Made by a program: the position numbers and the translations under genes. The notes under the pieces are model-generated. The model searched no databases. It was given only the letters and a program-made list of their open reading frames with translations, and was not told where the DNA came from. Below, one piece after another: positions 41,802 through 51,303 of a stretch of DNA of 64,000 nt. How positions within the stretch are numbered: position 1 is the first letter of the stretch; each line of letters begins with the position of its first letter. Source of the stretch: Corynebacterium guangdongense (GTDB lineage Bacteria > Actinomycetota > Actinomycetes > Mycobacteriales > Mycobacteriaceae); assembly GCF_030408915.1 (NCBI RefSeq), contig NZ_CP047654.1, forward strand, positions 1,364,001-1,428,000, written 5' to 3'.

Positions 41802-42902
41802 CTACCCTAACATCTTTGGTTGAAAATTCAAGGGTTTGGCGCCCGCGTCGGAGACGACGACGATGTCCTCAATCCTCATCCCCCACTCGCCCGGGCGGTA
41901 CATCCCCGGCTCCACCGAGAACACCATGCCCTCGGCCAGTTCCAGGTCGTTGCCGGCGATGATGAATGGCTGCTCATGGAGGGAAAGACCGATGCCGTGA
42001 CCGGTCCGGTGCGTGAAGAGGTCACCGAAGCCCGCCTCCGCGATGATCTCGCGGGTGACCCGGTCCACCTGCTGCGCCGTCACGCCCGGGCGCACCGCCG
42101 CGACACCGGCCGCCTGCGCCCGCTCCAGCACCGCGTAAGCCTCGAGGAAATCCGCGGGCGCCGGCGCTCCCGGGACGACGTAGGTGCGGGTGCAGTCCGA
42201 GTGGTAGCCCACTCCGACCGAGCCGCCGACGTCGACGACCACCGGATCCCCGGCCCGGAGCACCCGGTCGGAGAAGGAATGGTGCGGGTTGGCGCCGTTC
42301 GGGCCGGAGCCGACGATGATGAAGTCCACCGCATCGTGCTCCGCCAGAATGAGGTGGCTCAGCTCCGCGGCCACCTCGGCCTCCGTGCGCCCCGCCCGGA
42401 GCAGCTCCGGCACCCTGGCGTGCACCTTGTCGATGGCCCGGCCGGCGAAGGCCAGCTGTTCGATCTCGGCGACGTCCTTGACCGTGAACAGTTCCGCCAG
42501 CACATCGGTGGCCAGCACGAAATCTCCGCGCAGACGCGAGCGCAGCGCGATGACGTGGTCGGCGGTCAGGCTCGAACCCAGCCCGACGGGGCCCTCGGCC
42601 AGCAGATCCGCCACCAGCTGGTGCGGATCCTCACCATCGGACCAGGCCCGAATGTCGAGCTCCAGGCGTCCGGCCTCCCCGAGGTCGCCGAGGTCGGTGC
42701 CGGGAACCACGACGGCCACCGAGCCCGGGGTGACGACGACCGCCGTCAACCGCTCGTGGGAGGAGACCCAGCTGCCGGTCAGATAAGCGAACTCCGGGCC
42801 GGTGCCGATGAGGATGCCGGCCAGCCCCTTGTCGCCGACCAGGCGCTGCGCCCGCCGCAGGCGATCGGCGTACACGGAGCTGTCAAACGTTGCTGCAATC
42901 AT
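41802..42902 (-). CDS. pepQ: M24-family Xaa-Pro aminopeptidase/dipeptidase
   Basis: 366 residues from ATG 42902. N-terminal creatinase-like domain (about 1-130), then the pita-bread catalytic domain with all five metal ligands: VVDVGGSVGVGYHSDCTRT (two Asp), HRTGHGIGLSLHEQPF (His), FSVEPGMY (Glu) and MRIEDIVVV (Glu). Cleaves X-Pro bonds of peptides. The ATG is 35 bases from the divergent protease start. Confidence 0.9.
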   Translation of the reverse strand: MIAATFDSSVYADRLRRAQRLVGDKGLAGILIGTGPEFAYLTGSWVSSHERLTAVVVTPGSVAVVVPGTDLGDLGEAGRLELDIRAWSDGEDPHQLVADLLAEGPVGLGSSLTADHVIALRSRLRGDFVLATDVLAELFTVKDVAEIEQLAFAGRAIDKVHARVPELLRAGRTEAEVAAELSHLILAEHDAVDFIIVGSGPNGANPHHSFSDRVLRAGDPVVVDVGGSVGVGYHSDCTRTYVVPGAPAPADFLEAYAVLERAQAAGVAAVRPGVTAQQVDRVTREIIAEAGFGDLFTHRTGHGIGLSLHEQPFIIAGNDLELAEGMVFSVEPGMYRPGEWGMRIEDIVVVSDAGAKPLNFQPKMLG

Positions 42903-42937
42903 GTGGCCCACTGTACGGGCAACTAGGCTCGGGCCCC

Positions 42938-43564
42938 ATGGCCCGACCCGTCACCGTGAAGTTCACCCAGCACCAGTCCTACTGCTCCGGCGTGCTCATC
43001 GCCGACGACCTCGCCCCCGCCCCCGCCCGGGCCAGCGACCTGGTCCTGACCTGTGGACATTTCTTTCGCGGTCGCCGTGTCGAGGACGGTATCCGCGCCG
43101 CCAGCGGCCCAATGTTCACCAGTGACGTCGTCGACTGGGCCAACATCCCCGGCACTGACCTCGCCGTCGTCCGGCTTGCCGCCCCCGCCCCGCCCCGGGA
43201 CCTGCCCGGGCTGGCCCACCGCCGCCCTCGCCCCTTCAGCGCCTGCGCGACGCACGGCTTCGGCGGCGGGCGCCGCACCGCGGTGGAGAAGATCGGCTGT
43301 GTCGTGGGCTGGCTGCCCTTCTCCATGTCGCGCGATCTGGGCACCGTGGTCGCCCACCCCGCGCTGACCTACAGCGCGCCGAAGGTGGTCAAGGGCGACT
43401 CGGGCGCGCCGGTCATCGTCGACGGCGAGGTCGCCGCCGTCCAGTCCTTGGTGCTCGATCCCCTCGGCCGGAATCTGGGCGTGGCCACGGTCGGCATGGT
43501 CGGCCCGATGCGCCGACAACTGGCCGCGGCCGTGGAGATACTCCGGGCCCGCCAGCGCGCCTAG
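42938..43564 (+). CDS. Trypsin-like serine protease without signal peptide
   Basis: 208 residues from ATG 42938 (MARPVTVKFTQHQSYCSG). Chymotrypsin-fold triad: LTCGHFFRG (His), GTDLAVVRL (Asp) and VKGDSGAPVI (Ser). No hydrophobic signal sequence or membrane segment is visible, and an upstream frame extension adds none, so export is not predicted. The stop codon shares CTAG with the stop of the convergent helY. Substrate unknown. Confidence 0.82.
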   Translation: MARPVTVKFTQHQSYCSGVLIADDLAPAPARASDLVLTCGHFFRGRRVEDGIRAASGPMFTSDVVDWANIPGTDLAVVRLAAPAPPRDLPGLAHRRPRPFSACATHGFGGGRRTAVEKIGCVVGWLPFSMSRDLGTVVAHPALTYSAPKVVKGDSGAPVIVDGEVAAVQSLVLDPLGRNLGVATVGMVGPMRRQLAAAVEILRARQRA

Positions 43565-46323
43565 GTGCCGATCGCCACCACCCCGCGACGGGCGGCGTCG
43601 ATGGCGCGCCGGGCCGTGCGCCGGGTGTCGTCGGAGTAGGCGGTCTTGGCCACCTGCTCCAGCAGATCGATGACCTGCAGGACCGACCGGACGAAGTCGC
43701 CCGGGGTCAGCTCCGCGCCGGATTCGGCGGCCGCGGCCAGGCAGTAGCCCAACGGCGCGCCCGCGGTCCACTGGTGCATGGCCAGGGCGAACTGCGCCTC
43801 CGGCATCGGGGAGGTCGGCAGCTGGTGCCGGCGCTCGTCCGAGGCGAGCTGTTCCCACACCCGCTCGGTGCCGTTCATGGCGTCGACCATCGGGTCGGTC
43901 GGCGCGCTCGGCTCACCGTGCGTGGTCTTGCGCGGCTCGAAGGCGCACATGGAGACCACGCCCGCCAGCTCCGCGGGGTCCAGGTCGTCCCAGATGCCGC
44001 GCTTGAGGCACTGGGCGACGAGCAGGTCCGAGGCGTTGTGGATGAGCGCGAGGCGCTCGCCCTCGTCGGTGACGTGCGGTTCCCCGCTCTCGACGCCCAC
44101 GTAGTCCAGCTCCGTCAGCAGGTCGATGATGCGCTCGAAGTGGCGGCCGAGCGTGTCCGACGCCTCCGAGACCTTGCCGCGCAGGCGGGCCAGATCATTC
44201 TCCGCGCGGTGTATCTTCGCGCCGAGGTGGGCGGCCTGCTCGCGTTCCACGGCCTTCCAGTTGTGCACGGGGTGGTTGTGCAGCGCCTCCCGCAGCGCCA
44301 CGACCTTCTTGGAGTCCCGGACGCGCGCTTGGGTGCGCATCTTCTTCGGGCGGTCAAAACTGTCGCGCCGAAAAGCCTCGACGACGAAGCGGGTGTTCTT
44401 CCGCGGGTGATGGGTGACGTTTTTGGGCAGCCGCATGCGCCCGACGACCACCGGCGGGTTGGCGAAGCCCGCGGCGTCGATGCGCCCGGACCAGCCGCGT
44501 TCGGTGGTCACCCAGGGTCGCGGATCCCTGGCCTGGCTGGCCGGGGTGACGACGGTGGCCAGAATCGGGTGCTTCTTGCCCGGCATGGCGATGACGTCCC
44601 CGACCTGGAGTTTGGCCAGCACGGTCGTTGTCTCCAGCTCCCGCTGCTCCATCGAGTAGCGGCGCTGGGCCTTCTCCTCCGCAGAGAGTTCGGCGCGCAG
44701 ATCGACGTACTCCATGACGGCGTCGACGTCAGCGTCGTCATAGGGTAGCTGGGCGCGCAGATCGCTGAGCTTGCGCTCGGTGCGCTCGATGGTGCGCACG
44801 TCGTCTACGATGGAGCCGTCCGACTGGTACTGGGCGAAGGACTTCTCCAGCAGCCGCACCGACCCCTCGAAGCCGTTCATCGCCAGCAAGTTGATGGCCA
44901 TGTTGTAGCCGGGGGCGAACGTCGAGATCAGCGGGTAGGTGCGTGTCGACGCCAGACCAGCCACCGCTCGCGGATCCATCGCCGGGGACCACTGCACCAC
45001 GGCGTTGCCCATGGTGTCGATGCCGCGACGACCGGCCCGCCCGGTCAGCTGGGTGTACTGCCCCGGCGTCAGGTCGACGTGGGACTCCCCGTCGTACTTG
45101 ACCAGTTTCTCCAGCACGACGGTGCGCGCCGGCATGTTGATTCCCAGGGCCAGGGTCTCGGTGGCGAAGACGACGCGCACCAGCCCTTTGACGAACAGCT
45201 CCTCGACGATGTGGCGGAACGCCGGCAGCATACCCGCATGGTGGGCGGCGAAACCGCGGGAGAGCACGCTGCGCCACTGGCGGAACCGCAGGACCTCGAG
45301 GTCCTCCTCCGGGATGCCCTCCACGCCGGCGTCGATGATGCGCTTGATCTCCTCGGATTCCTCCTGGTCGGTCATCACCAGGCGGGAACGGTGGCATTGG
45401 GCCAGGGCGCCGTCGCAGCCGGCGCGGGAGAAGATGAAAAAGATGGCCGGAAGCATGTTCTGCCCCTCCAGCACCTTGACCACGTCCGGTCGGCCCACCG
45501 GCTGGAACTTGTCCTCCTGGCGGGGCGGGCCGCTGCGCGCGTCGCGCCCGAAACGCCCGGAGTGGCCGTCCGCCTGGCCCCGCGATTGCGCGCTGCGGGC
45601 GCGGAAGCCACGCCCCTCCCGGTAATCCTCGCCCGAGGTGTCGGTGGACTGGATTCGCTCGATGCGGTTCTCCAGGGCGATGTTGACGTCGTCGGTGCCC
45701 GGCTCGAACAACGGGTAGATGCGCCGACCCACGAGCATCCACTGATCCAGCGGCACCGGGCGATGATCGGAGACGATGACCCGCGTATCGCCGCGGACGG
45801 TGGCCAGCCAGTCGCCGAACTCCTCCGAGTTCGACACCGTCGCCGACAGGCCGATGATGTTGACCGACTCGTCCAGGTTGAGGATTATCTCCTCCCACAC
45901 CGCGCCGCGCTCGCGGTCGGCGAGATAGTGGATCTCGTCCATGACGACGTGGGTGAGGCGATCCAGGGCCGAGGACTGGGCGTAGATCATGTTGCGCAGC
46001 ACCTCGGTGGTCATGACGACGACCTCGGCTTGCGCGTTGATGGAAACGTCCCCGGTCAGCAGCCCGACGGACTCGGCGCCGTGGACGGCGACCAGGTCGT
46101 GGTACTTCTGGTTGCTCAGCGCCTTGATCGGCGTGGTGTAGAAGCACTTCGTGCCCTGGGACAGCGCCAGAGCGACCGCGAACTCGCCGACGATGGTCTT
46201 GCCCGCTCCGGTGGGGGCGCAGACCAGGACACCGTGACCCTCCTCGACCGCCTGACATCCCTCCAACTGGAAGTCATCCAGCGGGAACGCGAGACCGGCG
46301 GTGAATTCGTCGAGGTAGCTCAT
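43561..46323 (-). CDS. helY: Ski2/Mtr4-like DExH RNA helicase HelY
   Basis: 920 residues from ATG 46323. Motor motifs: CAPTGAGKTIVGEF, TTPIKALSNQKYHDL, VVMDEIHYLADRERG (DEIH box), GLSATVSN, and GRAGRRGIDTMG. A linker with RSAQSRGQADGHSGRFGRD (about 245-265) separates RecA domains. The C-terminal DSHCT-type helical domain (about 740-920) ends in the family's usual way. Probably RNA processing or decay. It follows tatA-tatC here as in mycobacteria (Rv2092c). Confidence 0.93.
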   Translation of the reverse strand: MSYLDEFTAGLAFPLDDFQLEGCQAVEEGHGVLVCAPTGAGKTIVGEFAVALALSQGTKCFYTTPIKALSNQKYHDLVAVHGAESVGLLTGDVSINAQAEVVVMTTEVLRNMIYAQSSALDRLTHVVMDEIHYLADRERGAVWEEIILNLDESVNIIGLSATVSNSEEFGDWLATVRGDTRVIVSDHRPVPLDQWMLVGRRIYPLFEPGTDDVNIALENRIERIQSTDTSGEDYREGRGFRARSAQSRGQADGHSGRFGRDARSGPPRQEDKFQPVGRPDVVKVLEGQNMLPAIFFIFSRAGCDGALAQCHRSRLVMTDQEESEEIKRIIDAGVEGIPEEDLEVLRFRQWRSVLSRGFAAHHAGMLPAFRHIVEELFVKGLVRVVFATETLALGINMPARTVVLEKLVKYDGESHVDLTPGQYTQLTGRAGRRGIDTMGNAVVQWSPAMDPRAVAGLASTRTYPLISTFAPGYNMAINLLAMNGFEGSVRLLEKSFAQYQSDGSIVDDVRTIERTERKLSDLRAQLPYDDADVDAVMEYVDLRAELSAEEKAQRRYSMEQRELETTTVLAKLQVGDVIAMPGKKHPILATVVTPASQARDPRPWVTTERGWSGRIDAAGFANPPVVVGRMRLPKNVTHHPRKNTRFVVEAFRRDSFDRPKKMRTQARVRDSKKVVALREALHNHPVHNWKAVEREQAAHLGAKIHRAENDLARLRGKVSEASDTLGRHFERIIDLLTELDYVGVESGEPHVTDEGERLALIHNASDLLVAQCLKRGIWDDLDPAELAGVVSMCAFEPRKTTHGEPSAPTDPMVDAMNGTERVWEQLASDERRHQLPTSPMPEAQFALAMHQWTAGAPLGYCLAAAAESGAELTPGDFVRSVLQVIDLLEQVAKTAYSDDTRRTARRAIDAARRGVVAIGT

Positions 46324-46343
46324 GGGTCCCACAATACGTGGGA

Positions 46344-47432
46344 CTAGAGGACGTCGTCGAAAGTACCGGGGCCGAAGGATTCCTGAGCGGCGGGTCCCGC
46401 CGCCGGCCTGTCGTCCTGGCGCGACGGCGCCGGTCCCGCACTCGGGCGTGGCGACGCGGAGGCGGGGGTGGAACCGCCGCCGGCGATCGGGGCCGCACGT
46501 TCAACCGCATCCGGGGTGTAGTCGAGCTCGGAGGCCTCCTCGTCGTCGAGGTCGCTCCAACCAGCAATTTCGTCGTAGCCGGTGCGCTTGTCGTTGAAGC
46601 GCACGAATTGGAAGGACAGCTCCACGAGGATGTTGACGGCCACCGCCATGATGAGCATGGAGAAGGGCTCACCGCCCGGGGTCAGCAGCGCGGCGAAGAT
46701 GAACACCCCGATGACGACGTAGCTGCGCTTGCCCTGGATGGCGTCGTAGTGCAGCAGGCCGACGATGTTGAGCATCATGATGATCAGCGGCAGCTCGAAG
46801 CTCACGCCGAAGATGACGATGAGCGCCAGGACGAAGTTGTAGTACTGGCCGCCCGTCAGCGCCGCGATCTGTGCCTCTTCACCGATGGTCAGGAGAAACT
46901 CCAGGCCGATGTCGATGATGAAGTAGGCCAGCAGGGCGCCGGCGACGAACAGCGTGACCGCGATGGCGACGAAGGACATCGTCCAGCGGCGCTCGCCCTT
47001 GTGCAGACCCGGCGTGATGAACGCCCAGATCTGGTACAGCCAGACCGGGGAGGACACGACCAGGCCCGCCAGGGCACCCACCTTCATGCGCAGCAGGAAC
47101 ATCTCGAAGGGGCTGGTGGCCAGGAGGCGGCACTCCCCGTCGTTGGAGAAGTCCGCACGCATTTCCTGCGGCAGCGAACAGTAGGGTCCGCGCATGATCT
47201 CACCGAGGGTCTGAACCCCCGGCGGGGACCAGGCGTACCAGATGAAACCGAGGATCGTGCCGGCCAGCAGCGCGAGCACGGAGATGATCACCCGGCGACG
47301 GAGCTCGCGCAGGTGCTCGACGAGCGCCATGTCACCCGTCGGGTTCGCCTTCCGGCGACGCTTCTTGCGCGCGAAACGACGCCTCGATTCAGCCGAGGCG
47401 GAAGCAGAGAGGGACTGCTCGGAGGAGGACAT
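46344..47432 (-). CDS. tatC: Sec-independent protein translocase TatC
   Basis: 362 residues. Six membrane segments with the cytoplasmic N-terminal motif MALVEHLRELRRRVIISVLA and the Glu in FEMFLLRMKVGALAGLVVSSP, the region that recognises twin-arginine signal peptides. A long C-terminal cytoplasmic tail (about 280-362, Pro/Ser/Ala-rich) is typical of actinobacteria. Forms the receptor for folded preproteins together with TatA/TatB. Twenty bases separate its stop from helY. Confidence 0.96.
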   Translation of the reverse strand: MSSSEQSLSASASAESRRRFARKKRRRKANPTGDMALVEHLRELRRRVIISVLALLAGTILGFIWYAWSPPGVQTLGEIMRGPYCSLPQEMRADFSNDGECRLLATSPFEMFLLRMKVGALAGLVVSSPVWLYQIWAFITPGLHKGERRWTMSFVAIAVTLFVAGALLAYFIIDIGLEFLLTIGEEAQIAALTGGQYYNFVLALIVIFGVSFELPLIIMMLNIVGLLHYDAIQGKRSYVVIGVFIFAALLTPGGEPFSMLIMAVAVNILVELSFQFVRFNDKRTGYDEIAGWSDLDDEEASELDYTPDAVERAAPIAGGGSTPASASPRPSAGPAPSRQDDRPAAGPAAQESFGPGTFDDVL

Positions 47433-47497
47433 GCAGCAACTACCTTTCCCCGCGTCGGGGCAGGGACTTTAGAGAACCGAACTCAGGGCGGTGGGAC

Positions 47498-47806
47498 TTA
47501 CTGGTTGTTCTGGTTCGGGTGCTGCTGGTACGGCTGCTGCGGCTGCTGGAGGCGCGGGTCCTGCGCCGGCTGCTGCTGCTCGATCTGGCGGGGCTGGTTC
47601 TCCGGGGAGTCCCAGAATTCCGCGTCGTTCTGCTGGGCCGCGGCCGGGGCCTGCGGCTGGTCGTCATTCTTCATTTCCTTGACCTCGGACTTGAAGATGC
47701 GTGCGGAGCGTCCCACGGAGCGGGCCAGGTCCGGCAGCTTCTTTGCGCCGAAGAGAAGCACGATCACGACCAGAATGGCGATGATTTCCCAGGGTCCCAA
47801 GTTCAT
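47498..47806 (-). CDS. tatA: Sec-independent protein translocase TatA
   Basis: 102 residues from ATG 47806. N-terminal short membrane helix and amphipathic helix: [20 protein letters not shown] then [20 protein letters not shown], with the FGxKxLP motif of TatA. The C-terminal half is Gln/Pro-rich and disordered ([15 protein letters not shown]). Pore-forming partner of TatC. It lies between pafC and tatC in the same transcript direction. Confidence 0.95.
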   Translation of the reverse strand: MNLGPWEIIAILVVIVLLFGAKKLPDLARSVGRSARIFKSEVKEMKNDDQPQAPAAAQQNDAEFWDSPENQPRQIEQQQPAQDPRLQQPQQPYQQHPNQNNQ

Positions 47807-47847
47807 GTGACGTAATGCCTTTCGTGAAGCGTGATGCGAAGGGCGGA

Positions 47848-48840
47848 TCACTTTCCGCCCGACGGCTCATAATATCGGTCCAGGCCCGATTGCGCTCGGC
47901 GAGCAACCGCCCGAACGAGTGATTCCGGTCCCACCACGGTTAAACGGTCCGCCTGACCGAGGCAGAAACGAATCAACCACTCCTCGGAACCATATCGCAG
48001 GTGCGCGTCAAACCACCCATCCCCGCGCTCCTCGCCGAGGGTGATCGGCTCGTAGTGGACCAGCCACGTCGCGTCGGATCGGATCCGGATCTCGGCGACG
48101 TGCCCGAAACCGAAATCCTCCCCCAGGGTCGACGGGTGCGACTGCGCCTCCTCGTCGAGGACGACGAGGTCGCCCATCCGGTCGAGGCGGTAGGTGCGGT
48201 AGCCGCTGTCCCCCTCCCCGGGCACCACATCAACGTCGACGCCCTCCAGGTAGGTTTCCCCGTCCCGGACGAACACCGACACCGGGTCCACGCGGCGCGG
48301 GCGGGAGGTGTTGGAGGAAAGGCTGAAGTAGTCGAAGCGGAGGCGGCGGCCTGATTCCAGCGCCTCGGCGACCAGCGCCTGGTGGGTGGCCTCCTCCGGG
48401 TCGGGATCGGCCATCGCGTCATAGATGGCGGTGGCGTGGGTGTCCATGATTCCCCGCAGCTTCCGGGCGGCGGACTCCACGGCCTGGCGGTCGACCAGGC
48501 CCGGGGAATTCTCCAGGGTCTCCAGCATGAGCAGCAGCGTGCCGGCCTCGGTCGGGGTCAGACGCAGCGCGTGACCCAGCCCCTGGTCCTCGATGATGGT
48601 CACGGCGCGGTAGTCGTAGACGAGGTCGAACATCTCCTCGGTGTGCCGGCCGACGCCGCTGGTGTGGAGGCGGGCCAGGTCCTGGAGCAGCTCCTTGGGC
48701 TCGCGGCCGAGATCGCGGGCGGCCTCGAAGACGGAGCGGTGCGGGTGGGCCCGGAAATACGGCAGCAGGTTGAGGGCGCGGACGACGTCGTCGAGCTTCT
48801 CGGGCGATTCGCCGCGGCGTGCTGGGCTCGGCTCGCTCAC
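47848..48840 (-). CDS. pafC: WYL-domain transcriptional regulator PafC
   Basis: 330 residues from GTG 48840. N-terminal winged helix-turn-helix ([20 protein letters not shown]), WYL domain (about 145-235, [20 protein letters not shown]) and a C-terminal WCX domain. PafB and PafC form a heterodimer that activates DNA-damage genes in mycobacteria; the association with the Pup ligase gene is a genomic habit. The start overlaps the pafB stop (GTGA), so the two are co-translated. Confidence 0.9.
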   Translation of the reverse strand: MSEPSPARRGESPEKLDDVVRALNLLPYFRAHPHRSVFEAARDLGREPKELLQDLARLHTSGVGRHTEEMFDLVYDYRAVTIIEDQGLGHALRLTPTEAGTLLLMLETLENSPGLVDRQAVESAARKLRGIMDTHATAIYDAMADPDPEEATHQALVAEALESGRRLRFDYFSLSSNTSRPRRVDPVSVFVRDGETYLEGVDVDVVPGEGDSGYRTYRLDRMGDLVVLDEEAQSHPSTLGEDFGFGHVAEIRIRSDATWLVHYEPITLGEERGDGWFDAHLRYGSEEWLIRFCLGQADRLTVVGPESLVRAVARRAQSGLDRYYEPSGGK

Positions 48841-49769
48841 AGGGCCTCCTTGAGCAGGTCCCGGATCTGGTCGCGGAGGTCCTCGGGTTCCAGGACCTCG
48901 ACGCCCGGTACATAGCTGGCCGCGGTCCGGACCAGCCAGTCGCGCTCCACGTGGGGCATGCGCACCAGCTCAGGGTCGTCCGGCTGACGCGTTCCGGCGT
49001 CGGCAAGTTCCTTGGCCGTGCCCGCCGGGACCCGCACCAGCGCGTCGACGAAGTCCCGGCCCTGGGCCAGCGCCGCCTTGACCACCTCGAGGAGATCCTC
49101 CGTGGGCTCGATGTGCTCGGCGCTCGTGCGGCGCAGCCCCTTGACGCCGCTGCAGCGCAGGGCCCGGAAACTACGAGGCGCGCCGCGGTCCACGTCCCAG
49201 CCGACGAGGTAGATGCGGTTGTTCCAGTGGACGACGCCCCACGGATCCATGGTGCGGCGCACGCTGGGCCGGGTGGGGATCGGCCGGTAGTCGAAGCGCA
49301 TCCGGATCCGGTGGTGGATGCAGGCGCTGACGTCGCGGAGGAGTTCCGGGGACAGCCGGTCGAGGTCGGTGTCGGCCTGGTAGATCGGCGCGTCGGCGAG
49401 ATCGCGGGCGGCGCCGGCGGCGGCCAGCTTGGTCCACCCCGAGCGGGCGAACACCCCCAGTTCCCCGGAGCGGCCCATCTCCCCGGCCATCCCCAGCACG
49501 CGGGCCTCCTCCGGGGTGAAGGTCACGGCCGGCAGCTCGTAGGACTCCTTCTCCACCGCGTAGCCCGACTCTGTCTGGACGACCGGGACCCCCGCCCGAC
49601 GCAGCGTTTGGATGTCGCGCTGGAGCATCCGGGCGAAGGCCTCGTCAGACTGCTGCGGCGAATATCCGTCGACGTTGGCGCGAATCCACTCGGACTCGCG
49701 GACCTGGCCGGTGCCCAGGAGGGCGAAGGCCAGGTTCGTCAGTCGCTGAATCATCTGCGGGTCGCTCAC
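48837..49769 (-). CDS. pafB: WYL-domain transcriptional regulator PafB
   Basis: 310 residues from GTG 49769, which shares one base with the pafA stop (TAGTG); much longer in-frame extensions run through pafA and were rejected. HTH segment IQRLTNLAFALLGTGQVRES and QRDIQTLRRAGVPVVQTESG, WYL domain with MRFDYRPIPTRPSVRRTMDP and HWNNRIYLVGWD, then WCX domain. Heterodimer partner of PafC. Coupling to pafA ties DNA-damage regulation to pupylation. Confidence 0.9.
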   Translation of the reverse strand: MSDPQMIQRLTNLAFALLGTGQVRESEWIRANVDGYSPQQSDEAFARMLQRDIQTLRRAGVPVVQTESGYAVEKESYELPAVTFTPEEARVLGMAGEMGRSGELGVFARSGWTKLAAAGAARDLADAPIYQADTDLDRLSPELLRDVSACIHHRIRMRFDYRPIPTRPSVRRTMDPWGVVHWNNRIYLVGWDVDRGAPRSFRALRCSGVKGLRRTSAEHIEPTEDLLEVVKAALAQGRDFVDALVRVPAGTAKELADAGTRQPDDPELVRMPHVERDWLVRTAASYVPGVEVLEPEDLRDQIRDLLKEAL

Positions 49770-51112
49770 TACCCCATCTTCTCTAACAACGCGTCGACGC
49801 GCTCGTCGACCGCGGAAAAGGGGTCGGCGAGCTCGACCATGCCTCCGCCCTCGCCGTTGAGCTTGAGATGCACCCAGTCCACGGTGACCTGGGCACCGGT
49901 CTCGCGGGCCCTGGTGAGGAAGCGGCCACGCAGCGCGGCGCGGGTGCTCTGCGGCGCGGTGGTGGTGGCCTCGAGGATCTCCTCGTCGGAGACCCAGCGA
50001 TCCACCAGGCCCCGGGCCTCGAGCATCGGGTAGATGCCGTGGGCGGGGCGGATGTTGTGGAAGCTCAGGTCCAGCTGGGCGAGCCGGGGGTGCGCCCAGT
50101 CCCCGCCGAGCCGGTCCCGGTACCGGCTGAGCAGATCCAGTTTGATCGCCCAGTCGATTTCGCGGCTGATGCCCGAGTAGTCCTGGCTGCGCACCGCCGC
50201 CAGGGTGCGGCCCCAGAGCTCGACGACACGCTCCATCTCCGGATCGCGTTCGGCGGGCCGGTCCTGCAGCCACTGGACGGCGGCGCCGTGGAAGATCTCC
50301 TGGATGGCCAGCGCGGTGATCGTCCCGCCGTCGCGCAGCTTGACGGGGGTGGCGCCGGTGATGTCGCGGGCGATGAGGCGGATGTCGCCGATCGGGTCGG
50401 CCAGCTCCAGGTCCGGCAGCTGGGCACCGGCCTCGAGCATCTCCAGGACCAGCTGGGTGGAGCCGACCTTGAGCGCGAGCGTGGGCTCGGCCATGTTGGA
50501 GTCGCCGACGATGACGTGCATGCGCCGGAACCTCGAGGAGTCCCCGTGCGGCTCGTCGCGGGTGTTGATGATCGGGCGTGAACGTGTGGTCGCCGAGGAA
50601 ATGCCCTCGAAGACCTGGTCCGCGCGCTGGGAGACGAGGAAACCCTCTTCCGTGACCAGGCCCGCCCCGCAGATGAGCTGGCGGGTGATCATGAAGGCGA
50701 GCAGCTGCTTGCCCAGCGTCTTGAGCACCATCTCGCGGCCGATGAGGTAGTTCTCGTGGCAGCCGTAGGAGTTGCCGGCGTCGTCGACGTTGTTCTTGAT
50801 CAGATGGACGTGACCGCCGATCCGCTCTTCCTCGAGGGCCTTCTCGGCCGTGTCGGCGAGATCGTTGAGGATCCGGTCCCCGGCCCGCTCATGGGCGATG
50901 AGCTGGCCGAGGCGGTCGCACTCGCCGGTCGCGACCTCCGGGTGCGAGCCTACGTCGAGGTACAGGCGCGAGGCGTTCGGGATGAAGATGTTCGTGGAGA
51001 AGTACTCCGCGACGATCGGCCGGAACAAATACCGCGCCGTGTCCTCCGGCGAGAGCTTGCCGGCGATGCCGTACTCCGTCTCGATGCCGGTGATACGGCG
51101 CGTGTAGATCAC
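49769..51112 (-). CDS. pafA: Pup--protein ligase PafA
   Basis: 447 residues from GTG 51112. Starts MIYTRRITGIETEYGI with the conserved GxETEYG ATP/Mg loop; further blocks are YLDVGSHPEVATGECD, NNVDDAGNSYGCHENYL, SSATTRSRPIINTRDEPHGD and VDWVHLKLN, all conserved in PafA. Joins the C-terminal Glu of Pup to substrate lysines. It lies directly after pup with no proteasome genes between. The start overlaps the pup stop (GTGA). Confidence 0.95.
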   Translation of the reverse strand: MIYTRRITGIETEYGIAGKLSPEDTARYLFRPIVAEYFSTNIFIPNASRLYLDVGSHPEVATGECDRLGQLIAHERAGDRILNDLADTAEKALEEERIGGHVHLIKNNVDDAGNSYGCHENYLIGREMVLKTLGKQLLAFMITRQLICGAGLVTEEGFLVSQRADQVFEGISSATTRSRPIINTRDEPHGDSSRFRRMHVIVGDSNMAEPTLALKVGSTQLVLEMLEAGAQLPDLELADPIGDIRLIARDITGATPVKLRDGGTITALAIQEIFHGAAVQWLQDRPAERDPEMERVVELWGRTLAAVRSQDYSGISREIDWAIKLDLLSRYRDRLGGDWAHPRLAQLDLSFHNIRPAHGIYPMLEARGLVDRWVSDEEILEATTTAPQSTRAALRGRFLTRARETGAQVTVDWVHLKLNGEGGGMVELADPFSAVDERVDALLEKMG

Positions 51113-51300
51113 TGGCCGCCCTTCTGGACGTAGCCGCGGACGAACTCCTCGGCGTTGGCCTCGAGCAGACCGTCGATCTCGTCGAGGAGGTCGTCGGTGC
51201 CGGAGGTGTTGATCTGGGCCTGGCCGCCGGACAGGGCGTCAGCGTCATCGGCGGAGTCGTCTCCGCCACCCGGGGTGATGTTCTGCTGCGGATTGGTCAT
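51109..51300 (-). CDS. pup: Prokaryotic ubiquitin-like protein Pup, GGQ form
   Basis: 63 residues. A disordered acidic N-terminus followed by the helical ARC-binding region (DDLLDEIDGLLEANAEEFVR) and the C-terminus GYVQKGGQ. Because the last residue is Gln, Dop must deamidate it before PafA can use it. The family sequence is clear, and the gene sits three bases after dop and overlaps pafA by four bases. Confidence 0.96.
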   Translation of the reverse strand: MTNPQQNITPGGGDDSADDADALSGGQAQINTSGTDDLLDEIDGLLEANAEEFVRGYVQKGGQ

Positions 51301-51303
51301 GGC

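Noticed and set aside
49770-50273. N-terminal extension of PafB into pafA
   Set aside because: Would overlap the conserved Pup ligase by about 500 bases; the GTG at 49769 fits the family start and coupling.
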